Positions 34,322-49,554 are shown, counted from the first letter of the stretch. The stretch is DNA of 64,000 nucleotides from Adiantum capillus-veneris (GCA_014529385.2 CM043965.1:10964412-11028411); one strand, 5' to 3'. The notes: generated by a model not told the origin, from the sequence alone. A program made the numbers and translations.

Positions 34322-37300
34322 CTAACAATTGTGACAACTTTTACACCAATGTTGGACATCCACATGTAGACTTGGCCAAACATACCCCGCAAGCAAAATC
34401 TTCTTCACAGTTAATTCTTGGGAAAAATGACCACCACATGCCTCTTCATGCAAACCTTTTAGAATGGCTGGAATTTCCGCGATAGTTGGTACTCTTCTGC
34501 ACACTTTATCCTTCCCTCTTTGATAGAGGGAGCCTTCTAGGAAGAGATACATGCTTGCCTTCTTCGTGAGTCTCCTCTTCTGAACTTTTGTGAAGTCTGG
34601 TGGAAACTCACCCTCCAAAATGTAGCCAATGATGGGAGCCAATGACTCCAATCCCTGGTACCTCGGTTGCTTCACAGCAGCCGCCACCATGATGACGTGC
34701 ACTTCTTTCTTTACACATGCAGCGGCTTGTTGTGCAAGTAAATCAGCATCTTCATTTTGTTTCCTAGGAATATGATATAATTGCACCTCCTCAAATTGAT
34801 TAAATAGCCTACGGATGGTATGAACTTTGGCCCTTAGTCTTTCATTTTTGCATGCCCACATGCCTAAAATCTGCTTCACAATGAGAAGTGCATCCCCTTT
34901 TACCATGAGACGTTGTATACCATGGCCAATGCATATTTTTAAACCATGAAGTAGTGTGTCATATTCTGCTTCATTGTTGCTAGCTGAACTTGGTAGATTG
35001 AACTTCTCTTTCATGACCACCTCTCCACTTGGGTTGAGCAACACTAGCCCTCCCCTTGCTTTTCCTGTGGCTCGACGAAAAGCTCCATCAAAGAACAAGG
35101 TAAAAGCATTAGGAATACTTTTTGGTGGTGGCAATGGTAGGGTCTTTACTTCAAGCACCTTAATCTCCTTTTCATACACCCTATAAGTGAGAATCCCTGC
35201 CAATTGTGCACGCACACTATCTTCTACCTTGAAAGAGTATTGAAACTCTTGCAACTCCATAATCCACTTTGAGATCCTAGTACTAAGATTCATTTGAGAT
35301 GACACCCAAGGGAACAAATTCTCTGTGGTGAGGATTACAAAAGGTTTTGGGAGCAAGTAGGATCTAAAATTCCTTATCGCAGACATGAGAGAAAGCATCA
35401 TGAGTTCTGCCTCCGTGTAGCCTCTCTCTAAAGCATTCATGACCCTACTAGCAAAGTAGATGGGCCGCATCCTGGTATTATAGGGATCTTGTTGTAACAA
35501 AACTGCACCAATTGTTTCTTTCCCAGCACTAGAGCTAACAAAGAATGTGTACTCCCAACAAGGAGGCATGAGTGTTGGTAGCTCTGACAAAATGGCTTTA
35601 ATGTTACAAAAGTACTCTTCAAGCTCATCAGACCATGCAAATTCTACTTGTTGTGTCAACTTTTGCAAAGGGTGAAGTAACTCCGAGGCTAAGTGAATGA
35701 AGCGTGACATATACTTCACCTTTTGAATGAATGAGATGACCTCCTTAAGACTCTTGGGTGATGGTAGCTCAATAAGAGCCTTTGCCTTTGAAGGATCCAC
35801 TTCAATGCCTTTGTAAGAAACTTTATGACCAAGCAAGATTACTTCATCCTCACCTATATGGCACTTGTCGGGGTTGAGTTGACCTCCCATGTCGTAGAGC
35901 TTCTTTAAACCTTCTTCTACCCTTTGTAGATGCAATGATTTTGAGCTATAAATACAGAAATCATCAATGAACACCCTAATTGACTTTCCAAAGAATGCTT
36001 GAAACACCATATTCATGAAACGTTGGAATGTTGCAGGAGCATTTGTCAGACCAAATGGCATGACTCTAAAAGCATAACAACCCCAAGGAGTGATAAAGGT
36101 TGTTTTCAATTGATCCTCCAATGCAATCCCTATTTGAAAGTAACCTGAGTAACCATCGCACACAGTGTACTTCTCATGACCAGCTACCTCATTTAGTATC
36201 TCATCCTGGAATGGGAGGGGAAAGTGATCTCTTTTTGTTGCCTCATTGAGGGGACGGTAATCCACACACACCCTCCACTTGCCATTTTTCTTAGGAGTGA
36301 CAACAACAGGAGAGACCCACTCTGAATTCTCCACTGGATAAATGAAACCTGCTGCTAGAAGCTTTCTTACCTCCTTGAGTAGAGCCTGTTCCTTTATAAC
36401 TCCTAGCCTTCGTAGCTTCTGAGCTTTAGGTGTGGCCTCATGCTTTAACTCAATCTTGTGTTGAACAACATCTACCCCACGCACGTCGGTGTAGTCTTTA
36501 GCAAAAAGCCTAGGAAACTTCCTTAGCACACATTTGAACTCCTCTCTTTCATCCTTTGTAAGTGTTGTTGATAGCATACCTTCCAGCATCCCTTCATCTT
36601 GAACACCTTCGTTCTCTTGAGGACCTACCTCCTCCAAGCCTTGACAAGAGGTCTCTTGGTTGCTTGGCTTAAACCTTACCCCCATGACTTCGATGGAAGA
36701 CTCCTCTTCAGTAATGCTGCCGCTACTTTCTTCTTCTGAAGTGCTATCGGTCCAACCTTCTTCCGTCTCACTTTGAGATGATTCTTCATGGAGCTCCTCT
36801 TGGCGTTGCTCCTTCATGTCAAAGACAACCTTCTTATGATTGTCATTCCTGCAAATTAATTTCCCACTCTCCCAATCCTGCAAAGCTCGCATTTTCATTA
36901 GCCATGGTCTTCCTAGGATAAATGGATAACCACTTCCCTTGGTCGACATAACATAAAAATCCACCGCTTTCTTAATGCCAAAGGCCTCTACAAAGATATT
37001 TTTACAAATGCCTACACACCTAGCCTTGCTATTGTTTGCCATCTTGACTTTGATTTCAGGTGTCTCATGGATGTGCATGCCTAGTCTTTGCATGAGTCCC
37101 TCTGTCATGATGCAAATTTGTGCACCCCCATCCACTAGAACTTTCCTAACCAATCTTCCTTTGATGTAACAGTCTAGCACCGGTGTAATGTCCTCATTCA
37201 TTTCAGCTTGTGCAATTTTTACAACAGGCACACTCTCTTTTACCTTTCTCCTAGTGCCAACTACCCTTGTTAAATCCCTCCTAACTTGTGGACATAATGC

Positions 37301-38260
37301 AAGAAATTGAGGCCATGAGATATCAGGACCCTTACCTCTCATGTCTTCCAACAAGTTGTACGGAGCCATACCATGTCCAAGAGGGAAGTCTTGGAGGTTG
37401 ATATGACATCGAGTCCTCTTGGTTTCCTTGGTTTCCTTTGCCTTCTTGCCTTGTCCATGGTCACTCTGTGATGTGACTCCTTCTTTCTCTTTACCTTTCC
37501 CTCGGCCACGCTTAATGCCATTGGCTTCCTTGTCAACCTCATTTGAATTTGTCACCTCTACCACATGCACATTTGGATCTGGCAAAGGTGGAACTCCTTC
37601 TACCCCTTGTGGAGGTGGTCTTGGTCCATTTGGCCTTTGTAGAAGCCTTGGTTGTTGACCAGCTCCTTCTCCTGCATTCATCACTGGGTAATTCAAGTTA
37701 GGTCTCCCTGGCTCTCCACGGGGCCAAGGACAATTATACATCCCATGTCCAGACTCTCCGCAATTCCAACATTGCAAGACTCTCCTAGTTCGTGGCTCTC
37801 TCTCTTCTGACTTCTTTGCTTGTCCCTTTGGACCTACAGCTTGTGCAAGGTGAATTGACAGGCTGCTTAAAGATTCATTTAACTTCTCAATCACTTCAGC
37901 CGTTACCTCAGGAAGCTCCCTAGATGTTGATGCTTGTGACTTACCTTTGGGTCTAAGACCTTCTATTGGAACCTCTCCCCTTAAGCACTTGAGTTTCCTA
38001 TACTTCTCAGCAGCCCTAGTTTCAGCTGCATCAAAAGTAGCAGGTGCACCCGCCTCAACTTTTACCTTAAGGTCAGGAAAGAGTCCGGCTATGAACCTCT
38101 CCTTCTTTAAAAATTCTGCACCATCACCAGGGTTAGCAACATTTCGTATCCATAGAGCCCAAAGACGTAGAAACTCTTGCTTGTACAAGTAGTAGTCATC
38201 TAAGTCTTTTTGCTTATGAGTGTTTTGGGGATCAAAATTTCTGAGTGTTTTGGGGATCAA
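34322..38260 (-). CDS. Gag-pol polyprotein of W (gag C-terminus to integrase zinc domain)
   Basis: A 1,312-residue open frame. Rough residues are: gag 10-160; CCHC knuckle 164-177 (CWNCGESGHGMYNC); protease with VLVDGGAQICIM at 375-385 and FILGRPWL at 447-454; RT about 600-850 with VCVDYRPLN, CDGYSGYFQI and active site FIDD (764-767); first RNase H about 900-1025. In the first RNase H the usual DAS is SSS (909-911) and TDH is TEN (979-981). An archaeal-type RNase H follows at 1055-1180 with FDGA (D1058), NNEAEY (E1097), GDALL (D1123) and EDAD (1170-1173). The integrase zinc domain (H1271, H1278, C1309, C1312) comes last. The true gag start lies upstream in another frame (38504). Confidence 0.92.
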   Translation of the reverse strand: MIPKTLRNFDPQNTHKQKDLDDYYLYKQEFLRLWALWIRNVANPGDGAEFLKKERFIAGLFPDLKVKVEAGAPATFDAAETRAAEKYRKLKCLRGEVPIEGLRPKGKSQASTSRELPEVTAEVIEKLNESLSSLSIHLAQAVGPKGQAKKSEEREPRTRRVLQCWNCGESGHGMYNCPWPRGEPGRPNLNYPVMNAGEGAGQQPRLLQRPNGPRPPPQGVEGVPPLPDPNVHVVEVTNSNEVDKEANGIKRGRGKGKEKEGVTSQSDHGQGKKAKETKETKRTRCHINLQDFPLGHGMAPYNLLEDMRGKGPDISWPQFLALCPQVRRDLTRVVGTRRKVKESVPVVKIAQAEMNEDITPVLDCYIKGRLVRKVLVDGGAQICIMTEGLMQRLGMHIHETPEIKVKMANNSKARCVGICKNIFVEAFGIKKAVDFYVMSTKGSGYPFILGRPWLMKMRALQDWESGKLICRNDNHKKVVFDMKEQRQEELHEESSQSETEEGWTDSTSEEESSGSITEEESSIEVMGVRFKPSNQETSCQGLEEVGPQENEGVQDEGMLEGMLSTTLTKDEREEFKCVLRKFPRLFAKDYTDVRGVDVVQHKIELKHEATPKAQKLRRLGVIKEQALLKEVRKLLAAGFIYPVENSEWVSPVVVTPKKNGKWRVCVDYRPLNEATKRDHFPLPFQDEILNEVAGHEKYTVCDGYSGYFQIGIALEDQLKTTFITPWGCYAFRVMPFGLTNAPATFQRFMNMVFQAFFGKSIRVFIDDFCIYSSKSLHLQRVEEGLKKLYDMGGQLNPDKCHIGEDEVILLGHKVSYKGIEVDPSKAKALIELPSPKSLKEVISFIQKVKYMSRFIHLASELLHPLQKLTQQVEFAWSDELEEYFCNIKAILSELPTLMPPCWEYTFFVSSSAGKETIGAVLLQQDPYNTRMRPIYFASRVMNALERGYTEAELMMLSLMSAIRNFRSYLLPKPFVILTTENLFPWVSSQMNLSTRISKWIMELQEFQYSFKVEDSVRAQLAGILTYRVYEKEIKVLEVKTLPLPPPKSIPNAFTLFFDGAFRRATGKARGGLVLLNPSGEVVMKEKFNLPSSASNNEAEYDTLLHGLKICIGHGIQRLMVKGDALLIVKQILGMWACKNERLRAKVHTIRRLFNQFEEVQLYHIPRKQNEDADLLAQQAAACVKKEVHVIMVAAAVKQPRYQGLESLAPIIGYILEGEFPPDFTKVQKRRLTKKASMYLFLEGSLYQRGKDKVCRRVPTIAEIPAILKGLHEEACGGHFSQELTVKKILLAGYVWPSLHVDVQHWCKSCHNC

Positions 38261-38504
38261 AGAAGTATTTCTTGAAACGATTCAAAACTTTCGTGTAATT
38301 CCCTTTAACTTCCTCAGGCAAAGAGTCAAACCAAGTGCTAGCATCTTTCCTAAGGACCACCTCAAACATTTCTACACGTTCTTGATCAGTTACTATCCTC
38401 TTGATACGGCAAGACATCTTGAAATTCGCTAGAAATAATTCTGCATCCTCTCCAGGCTCTCCAAAGAAAAGAGGATATCCAGACATTTGGCGTTGGCTCT
38501 CCAT
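38232..38504 (-). pseudogene. gag N-terminus of W, separated by frameshift
   Basis: The likely start is ATG at 38504 (MESQRQMSGYPLFFGEPGED). Capsid signatures ELFLANF and ASTWFDSLP follow. A 25-bp tandem duplication of a block containing TTTTGATCCCCAAAACACTC (around 38222-38270) throws the frame to a stop. The rest of gag resumes in the 38260-34322 frame. An upstream ATG at 38582 is also in frame. Confidence 0.8.
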
Positions 38505-39098
38505 TGAATTGATTTCAAAGTGACGCGTTTTTGTTTTTTCTTTCTTTAAAAGATTTACACAATAATATTTTCTAAATTGCAATCTATTCTACAACAAAAT
38601 AAAAATATTCACATCAAACGACCTATGATAATCAATAAGAGGTAGAATGACAGGGTTTGGTGACGCGAGAATTTCTTCTACTCTTTGGGCACCAAACATG
38701 AATACCATACGTTGTTGAAAATGAATTTTTCTACTAATTGCAATGTTTACTCTAATGTGTGGAGTGAAATGAAAGGGAAAAACCTGTATTCCTGGGCCAT
38801 TATCCATGGTCTATGCATGACCTAATTCTTAAAACAAAACAAAAATATAGACGTCCAAACTAAGGTCGTACCTAATGAGAGGCAAAATAAAAGGATTTAC
38901 TGATGTGTTTATCTCTACCAACCTAAGAGGACCTAAAATTCTACGAATTACTCGCTAAAATTGCAACTTAGTACTAACAATTATGTGTACCTTTTACCTT
39001 GCAATGGGAATGAAGGGATCATACAAATTCTCGTGATTCATGCAAACTACTTGATTATGCTAAACGCTGAGCCTTCACAAAACATACACAAGCCTATT

Positions 39099-39115
39099 CC
39101 TCTGTGGGGGCACCA
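39099..39115 (-). other. Primer-binding site of W
   Basis: TGGTGCCCCCACAG starts three bases inside the 5' LTR end (CCGCTTCA, AAT, TGG). It begins with TGG as expected; the tRNA is not identified. Confidence 0.6.
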
Positions 39116-39118
39116 ATT

Positions 39119-41878
<2,760 letters not shown>

Positions 41879-41882
41879 CTAG

Positions 41883-42960
41883 AAAGATGATGCAGCAGAA
41901 GAACAAGGCTGTCCTCAATTTTTGGAGTTTGTACCCGATTCCCCAGTCCTCCTGTATGCTTTACTAGCTAGAGAAGCTGAGCTGCTTAGGTTTTTCCCAG
42001 CACTGTATCCTCAATATCCAGAACCAGTAGATCGGCTCACATACTATAATATCACTGATGATCTTCAGGATTGGTATGAGCGATCTATTGTAGAATGGAA
42101 AACGTGGCAAACACTACTCAATGATGCTCTCCAATTAAATGATCTTGGGAAACTAAAGGATGAGATGCAGAGGATCAAGTTGTGTATGGCACAATGGAAA
42201 ATCTAGCTTAGAGGTCTCACCAAGATCACAAACCAGGTCTGCTGCAACTTACTGTGGAGTCCTCTAAAATCCCTGAAAAGGATGTTACGGCTAAACTAGG
42301 CCTGGGACCACAGTACTGAGAGATGGCTGAGATTCTCTTTGAAGCTAGGATTAAAACAAATCATCCTCTTCCATAAGGATGGATCCATGCAGCTTTATAT
42401 TGTCATAAATTGGCCAGAACTCTGGCCAGAACTCGTCTGAAAAAAGGCAAACACACGCTCTATGATCTCGACAACAAAACCTATCATCCTCTCACGCCTT
42501 GTGAATTGGAAATGACCACAGAAAGGCGGGATCAGCTTGAGTAGGAGGCCATTTATAGACTCATCCAAAAGGACAATGTTGGCACTGGGACTTCTGAGAC
42601 ACCAACACGGTCGAAGGGCAAGAGGAAGCGGGTCCAGTGGAAGGATACTGGGTAGTTCCATCTCAGAATCAGATGGTGGATTTTTCCAGCCATTCCCAAA
42701 ATTAGACGATGGATTTTTCCAACCAATTTCAGAATTAGACGGTGGATTTTCCCAGTAAGGTGTTGGAATTTCTTTGGCTGGGCACCCTTGGAATTACAAC
42801 TATAGGGGTGTCAAGCACTCAACAAGCATGAAGTATGGTATAAAGCTAGCAATACCAGGAGAGTTAGCAACTTCAGAAGAGTACTATCATGAGGAACATA
42901 GGCAAACTCATGAGGAACATCGGCCAACCCAACAAGCAGGCAAAGAGGTTCCTTAACACC
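41883..42960 (+). pseudogene. Extra 3' coding region of Z, part 2
   Basis: Resumes in frame with the segment broken by W. A readable stretch (about 41886-42206) contains FLEFVPDSPVLLYALLARE, YNITDDLQDWYERSIVEW and LNDLGKLKDEMQRI, which suggests helices. After a TAG further Gln-position stops appear. A part with TRSKGKRKRVQWKDTG-like basic residues lies near 42605-42650. The function is unknown and no env-type membrane segment is visible. Confidence 0.55.
42665..42757 (+). repeat. 33-bp tandem repeat near the Z 3' end
   Basis: Three units with GATGGTGGATTTTTCCAG cores (about 42671, 42707, 42740) and a fourth isolated core near 42973. In frame they encode DGGFFQP-type repeats. Confidence 0.8.
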
Positions 42961-43033
42961 TAGGAAGAATCTGACGGTGGATTTTTTTCAGAAATTTTGG
43001 AGTCATTTTGAAATTCAAGAAAGGAGGGAAGGA

Positions 43034-43510
43034 TGTAGATGGTGAAGACAGTCTCAACAGGCGGGAACTGTCTCATGGAACCCGAACAGTGGATCGGTCA
43101 ATAATTACCATGGCAGTTACCACAGTAACCTCGAGAGGCTATAAATAGGATCCATTACATTGTAATTGGGATGCTTGTCTTTTGACTTATTACTCTTAGT
43201 CTCTTGGTTTTAGTCTCTGAAGCTGTTCCTAAGCTACAATCTCTTCACTTGTAATTCTACTCTGTAATCATTACTACAATAGTCAATTGTGCTTCATTCT
43301 GTTATACCTTGCACTCGTTCTTCATAAACTCTGAATCTGAATCTGAAACACTTTTCCAATCATTCAGTCAGTCTGTTTCTCGTCCCAGTAGAGTATTTCA
43401 GTTCAGTTTCCATCTTCTATTCCAATTTCACTGACTGAACTGACGACTTACCAGTAGCTATAAATTCTAACACTGGAATTAGCTATCTAAAGAGATTAGC
43501 TCCAATTCCA
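43034..43510 (+). repeat. 3' LTR of Z
   Basis: 477 bp, TGTAGATGGTGAAG to CTCCAATTCCA, preceded by the purine tract AAAGGAGGGAAGGA (43020-43033) and followed by AAGAG. Confidence 0.9.
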
Positions 43511-43515
43511 AAGAG

Positions 43516-43957
43516 TAGGGCTGAGTCTGTTGAGAGAGATCACCTCAAATTTTTTATTAATAAAAAGGGCATGGTGCATGGCATCAAGAACCCTTGACTA
43601 GAGTGGTTTACAACAATGGGAGAAATCCTCTCATTGAGGAGGGTTTGGGTTCGAGAAGAGTTTGATTCACATACATTTTATTGATATGATGCTGTATTGG
43701 CCATGACATAGACTGGATACAAGTGGTCTCCATTCAGAATCTCAGCTATAAATGAATAAATTGAAACAATAGCCTATCAGTAGGGAGTACCAATTGAAAT
43801 TAAATTGTTTAAGAGTGAGAATGTGTTGAAGATGCCTTTTGTGTGAGTAGGGGGTACTAGATCACTAGTGGAAGGATGGGAATATGAGGTTTAGCTGAAG
43901 GCTGAGTAAGGAGGGGAGGTAGGCCACATGGAAGCCATGCTTTTATTTTCCTAGTTT

Positions 43958-43960
<3 letters not shown>
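43516..43960. other. Non-coding flank of Z
   Basis: Nothing recognised; AT-rich single-copy-looking DNA. Confidence 0.4.
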
Positions 43961-44472
<512 letters not shown>

Positions 44473-44720
44473 ATGAGATCACTTGATCAAGAGATTCCGA
44501 CGATTGTGGTTACTGTGGAGGGACCTGCTAGTCGAGGGTTATTGTCAAGGGGAGGTGCGCATGCACTTAGGGTGCATAGGGAGGAGGGTGTACAAGCGAC
44601 ATTGGGGGGGGATATAAGCGACATTTTAGTGTGAAAACCCAAGATTAATACCAAAAAACCTGAGAGAATTTTGGTTTTTTCCATTAGTTCCTAAAGATGT
44701 TTTTGGTGAGCATTGCTCAC

Positions 44721-44902
<182 letters not shown>

Positions 44903-45349
44903 CTCTAGGTCTGGCTAAGCAGCTGGGTGTGTAGGCCATGCTATTTTTGGTTTTCCCTTAGGGAAGAATTAGGCTAGGTTCACATTGTGCGGTGGCAGTG
45001 GAAGCGGGAGTAAAAAACAGTGTAGCTACTCTTGAAAAAGAGATAGTGGACAAAGACAATCCTAGGCCATTGTTGCAGCTAGTTCTCATCAATAAAGTAG
45101 GAGAATATTGCGAGGGAGATTATGGTACCACCACTTTGATTCAACCATGAATACAGACACTAAGATAACAGAGTGAGTAAACGCACATACACAACTTTGG
45201 ATGTGTAGTGCATCTGGCAATGGTGAACTGCAAAAGGACAGATGGATTTTAGATCGTCTAGTATGGGATAAAACTTATATCCCCTAAACCATTCCTTGAA
45301 GTTTACTTTGAACCTTTAGAGTGGCAACAAATTTTGGCTACTCTTGACG

Positions 45350-46660
45350 TGTGTATAATGAAGAAGCCTTAACCAAATTTTGTGATGAGCAAGGGTATGA
45401 TTAATGCCATTAATGATGATCTAGCTACCTCCTTGATTACCTTCAGCATGCTTGATCAATATTTTGTAGAGACCCAAGGTAGAGGTGGAGAAATGAACAG
45501 ATCAAAAGGCTACAATGCAAATGAGAATCACTAACAAGCAGGTTCCCAAATAGGCATGGAATTCACAAGCTACACTAAAGAACATGCCTATCTTCCCTCA
45601 TCCAAACCATAGGAATACGAAGGCTATTTGATGTTGTTAGCGGAAATTGGCATCCAAGATTTCAAAACTTTTTCCACTGTTGATAGAGGTGCACACACAA
45701 ATATTTGCATTTATGACATTTACCTAGATGTGAAAGGCGAGATCAACATAAATCTTGAAAATTAAAATCTCATTGGTTTCAATGGAAAATGACCACAATC
45801 ATCTGTCACATTTGCCTACTTTTTCCAATTGATGGTCTAGAATGCCAACACATGTTTTTTCATCATGCCACCCATTAATATGGATGGATAGTTAGTATTG
45901 GGGTAGTCACGGAAAAGGGAATACAATGCCTAGGTGTATTGGGCTAGCAACATGGTCTACTTTGCTAATGCATAGCATAGGGGATACATGGACTTTCATG
46001 CTCCACATCTAGACGTGGCATATATTTCCTCGCCACCAGTTGTAGAACCTGAGAACCCACAAGAGAAAGCCAATTTAGATAAAGCTAAGATTATACGCTT
46101 GAAAACAAGGATGCCTCAATCGCAAAAGTGCATAGCCAAAATTTGTTGCAGATGAGGTACATATGCATCAAATGTCAATGAGGAATCTAAGGACATTATG
46201 GACTTAGACCCCTATATCATTGTGGAACTAGCAAAGAATAGGGTTGAGCAACTTGCTCTCATAGACTTGGGCGCTCAACATAACTCTATCCTCTATGAAA
46301 TATACCTATGTCTAGAAGGAGTGGAGTCTGTCAACAATCTTATTACTCTCATGGGTTAGTGGATCTATAGGTGCACATCAATGGAATATAATGTAGCCAT
46401 AGGTTCCATGAACTTACACTAGAGTACTCAGCCTCTCACAATTCGTTCTAGGGAAAGCTTGGTAGTGCAAGTACAAAGCTTACATAGATTGAGAGCACAA
46501 TATGGTCTTCTTTGGCAAGAAAATGCAATGAGGACATTCCCATTTGCATAGCAGACACATATTGAATGATTGGTACTCATGAAGGCTTAGTGACAAAATG
46601 GTTTGTTCCACAGGCTACAAACATGGACAAAACGATTGAAAGGAAAGATGTAGCTACTTA
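45350..46660 (+). pseudogene. Degraded retroelement remnant with retropepsin-like motifs
   Basis: Plus-strand fragments separated by many TAG/TAA codons. Two protease-like active-site stretches occur about 590 bp apart: VDRGAHTNICIYDIYLDVKG (about 45681) and IDLGAQHNSILYEIYLCLEG (about 46262). Between them FFIMPPINMDG and LVLG resemble the C-terminal half of an aspartic protease. D-x-GA-x-x-N is typical of retroviral-type proteases, where DTGA or DSGA is usual. No RT is visible. Source family unknown. Confidence 0.5.
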
Positions 46661-46699
46661 GACCACCACGGAATCTAGCCTGGAATCCAAGACCCCTAA

Positions 46700-48180
46700 G
46701 GTTCTCATTTCACCAACAAAAAAGCTCAAGAGAATCAAAATAAAATCAAGCAAGTAACCAGACAATTTTGGATACCAAAATATGAACTCAAAGATAGACC
46801 AAAGCAAATTTGGATACCCAAACCCTCTTCACAACATCACCAAACCAATAGGACCAATAGAAATCCCAAACACGTTTACAAGTCACCTCGTCAAAAAGCA
46901 CAACGATCGAAGATGAACAAGCATCTAGACAAAGCCCACAAGAAGCAAAAAAAAGGAAGAATCCAACCAAGAACATGTGTAGTCCAAAATCCATGTTGAA
47001 TGCTAAAAAAACATAAAAGTGGTTAGGGGTTCCAATGCATGTCAAACGCAAACCGCAATCCACTACCAAGTTCAAGCCATAGGCTCCACATTGAGATCCC
47101 AAGCCACAAGCTTCCATGAAATTGTACTTACTCTCATTGAAATTATAATTGAATGAGGTTCGTCCCTATAAAATGTGTTGATGTCTTGTTTTGTTTGCTT
47201 TGGCTACAAAATTGCATGTTCACAAAAATTGTACGCGCACACATTTTCTTAGATTTAGTGCGATAGACTTATTTGTTTTGCAACATATTTGGTAGGAGTA
47301 TTCTAGAGGAGTAGATACCTTTGTTTTGCAAGTCTGTCTTGATGTGCATTCTACCCGTTCTGGTTGTGATTTGAGAGTGTGGGTAGATTCCAAGAGACCC
47401 TCTATGCATATTCCAGATTAGATAGGCGTGAGAAGTGATTTTTGTTGTGCTTGGTCATATGTTTTGCATTTTGTGTAGGAGTAGTGGTGATAGATCTCAC
47501 TATAGCTGCCCCATTGAATTCACTTTCTTTTGTGACCTCTGGCAGTCACTTCACACCCACACTGTTGCTTCCATGCATTAGTTGGATCCTGTTACATCCT
47601 TTGTTGACATTTATGTTGAGGATTTCTCACTAGGCTACACCATGCATTTGTCATGACATTTGAGCAAACTCCGTGGCATGTGCATGTATGGGTGAATTGG
47701 ATTGTGTTATGGTAGGTCTCAACTCGAAGATTTTTTTTTTCGTTTTTAGTTTAGATTAGGTATCGGTAGATTAATTTTCATTCTAGTTATACATAAACGT
47801 TTTTTGGAAGCATGCAAATCATCTTTTGAAGCATGCAAACTATCCATGCGTTACACTTGTTCATGTCAATGGCATAGAGAATAGACGGATTAGTTCAAAA
47901 AATGAGAAAAACTATAGGTTGAGCCAAAAGCCAACTTCTCTTAGAATGTAAGTTGGAGTCATTTGAGTTGGAATGTAGACTTTGTTTTGTTGGAGAAACT
48001 ATGAATAATGTAATGGGAATGGCCTATGAACTTTGAGAGTAGCGGTATTAAGAAATTAGATGAAGCACTTTTGTTAGATTACTTTGTGAGCATAGCGGGT
48101 GAACTTAATTGATGGTAGCAACATAAACATGGTACTTAGTTAACTTGGCATGAACAATAATTTTGCAAGAGAGAGAGTTT
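46700..48180. other. AT-rich DNA without recognised genes
   Basis: Only short chance-like frames (46788-47117 minus, 47442-47633 plus). No repeats, LTR ends or domains seen. Confidence 0.4.
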
Positions 48181-49080
48181 AGAGAACATGACAACAGTTG
48201 AGGACCGGATTCATACGGAGCCGGTCCCCCCTCCAATAGGCATTTGTATTATAGTTTCTCCCATCAAGAGAGACTTGGTACAATACAATCTTTGTGTTCC
48301 TTGTGACCTAGGTGATGCAATGAAGATGGAAAGCTTTATGCATCACAAGCATAACATAAAATTTGTAGAAAGCATTAACTATCCCAAGCCTCAGTCCCAA
48401 GGCCTCAAACACCTTCGAAGGTGGAGAGAGCTAGCGGGGAATGAGGGTAGGGAAGAGGAAGAAGAAGCATTTCATAGGAGAAATAAATAGTTCCTCACTT
48501 ATCATCACTCATCTTGCTAGCATACATAATAGCATAGTAATGAAGATGGAGAAGATGGCAATTCAAGCATTGAAGCACGACTCTTGGTTGGATTTTCATT
48601 CCATAGCCAAGAGGGTTGGTGTAGGCTTTCAATTCTCACAAGCTTGGAGAAGGAGGTGGAGTTCCTCAACTTTCACCAAGTGAGAATGATCCACAAAATG
48701 AGTGTGTGTGTGGTGTATACCCCCCATCACACCCCTTGCTTGCTTGGGACGAGTTCTAGCCTTTCCACATGTTTCAAGCTCATTGGACCCCTCTCCCTGT
48801 TAGCCAATCACATGCAACATGCATCCAATTACATGGGTAGTTTTTGAACAAGTGTCCTCCTTACCCCTTAGAGAGAGAGAGCTTGAAAATATCTAGATAT
48901 TTGTTGGATGGTACTAGAAGCTCATTGGACCCCTCTTTAGCTCAACCAATATCATTCAAGCACACCATGTGGCTAAGCATAGGGAGAGTCTGACATGTGT
49001 CCCATGTGCCCCTTGAGAAAAGGGGTGCCCTCTGGGTGAGTGGGAGGTTAAGTCAAAGATTCTCATAACTTTGGGACTTT
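48181..49080. other. Unassigned DNA with a diverged local duplication
   Basis: A 100-codon frame (48188-48490, plus) has no recognised domain and an acidic, low-complexity end; I do not call it a gene. AGCTCATTGGACCCCTCT occurs at about 48777 and 48911, marking an old local duplication. Confidence 0.35.
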
Positions 49081-49084
49081 CCAC

Positions 49085-49430
49085 CTCCTTTGTAGGGTCT
49101 CTTTTTGACTCAAGCACCTTACCGCCATGCTTACCTCCCATGCATGGGAAGCTTCTCAAGCACCTTCCTCATTAAGTTTGTAGGGTCTCTTTTTGACTCA
49201 AGCACCTTACCCCCCCATGCATGAGAAGCTTCTCAAGCACCTTCCTCATTAAGTTTGTAGGGTCTCTTTTTAACTCAATCACCTTACCCCCCATGTATGG
49301 GAAGCTTCTCAAGCACCTTCCTCATTAAGTATGACAAGCACCTTAAGTACCTTAGTCATCAAGCACGACAAGCACCTCAAACACCTTAATCATCAAGCAC
49401 GACAAGCACCTTAGTCATCAATCACCTCAA
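49085..49430. repeat. Minisatellite, about 80-bp and about 40-bp units
   Basis: Three units containing GTAGGGTCTCTTTTTGACTC (about 49094, 49180, 49257) are followed by shorter units with CATCAAGCACGACAAGCACC (about 49348 and 49391). Confidence 0.85.
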
Positions 49431-49554
49431 GCTTAGGTCGGGTTCCCACCTTAAGCTCAGCCCTAGGTTGCCTAAGGTCAAAGGACTTTTAACACTAACC
49501 ATTGGAGGTCTTTAATGAAGCTAACCCTAAGGTCTTTTAAGCTCCATTAGATGC

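Noticed and set aside
43473-43510. Apparent second leader after the 3' LTR of Z (CTGGAATTAGC...), suggesting a tandem element
   Set aside because: Moving the LTR end to CTCCAATTCCA gives matching LTR ends and the perfect duplication AAGAG, so this stretch is LTR, not a second leader.
46788-47117. 109-codon minus-strand frame
   Set aside because: Low-complexity Phe/Leu/Gly composition, no motif and no supporting copy; probably chance.
48188-48490. 100-codon plus-strand frame as a small gene
   Set aside because: No domain, no nearby promoter or intron logic, and low-complexity acidic tail.
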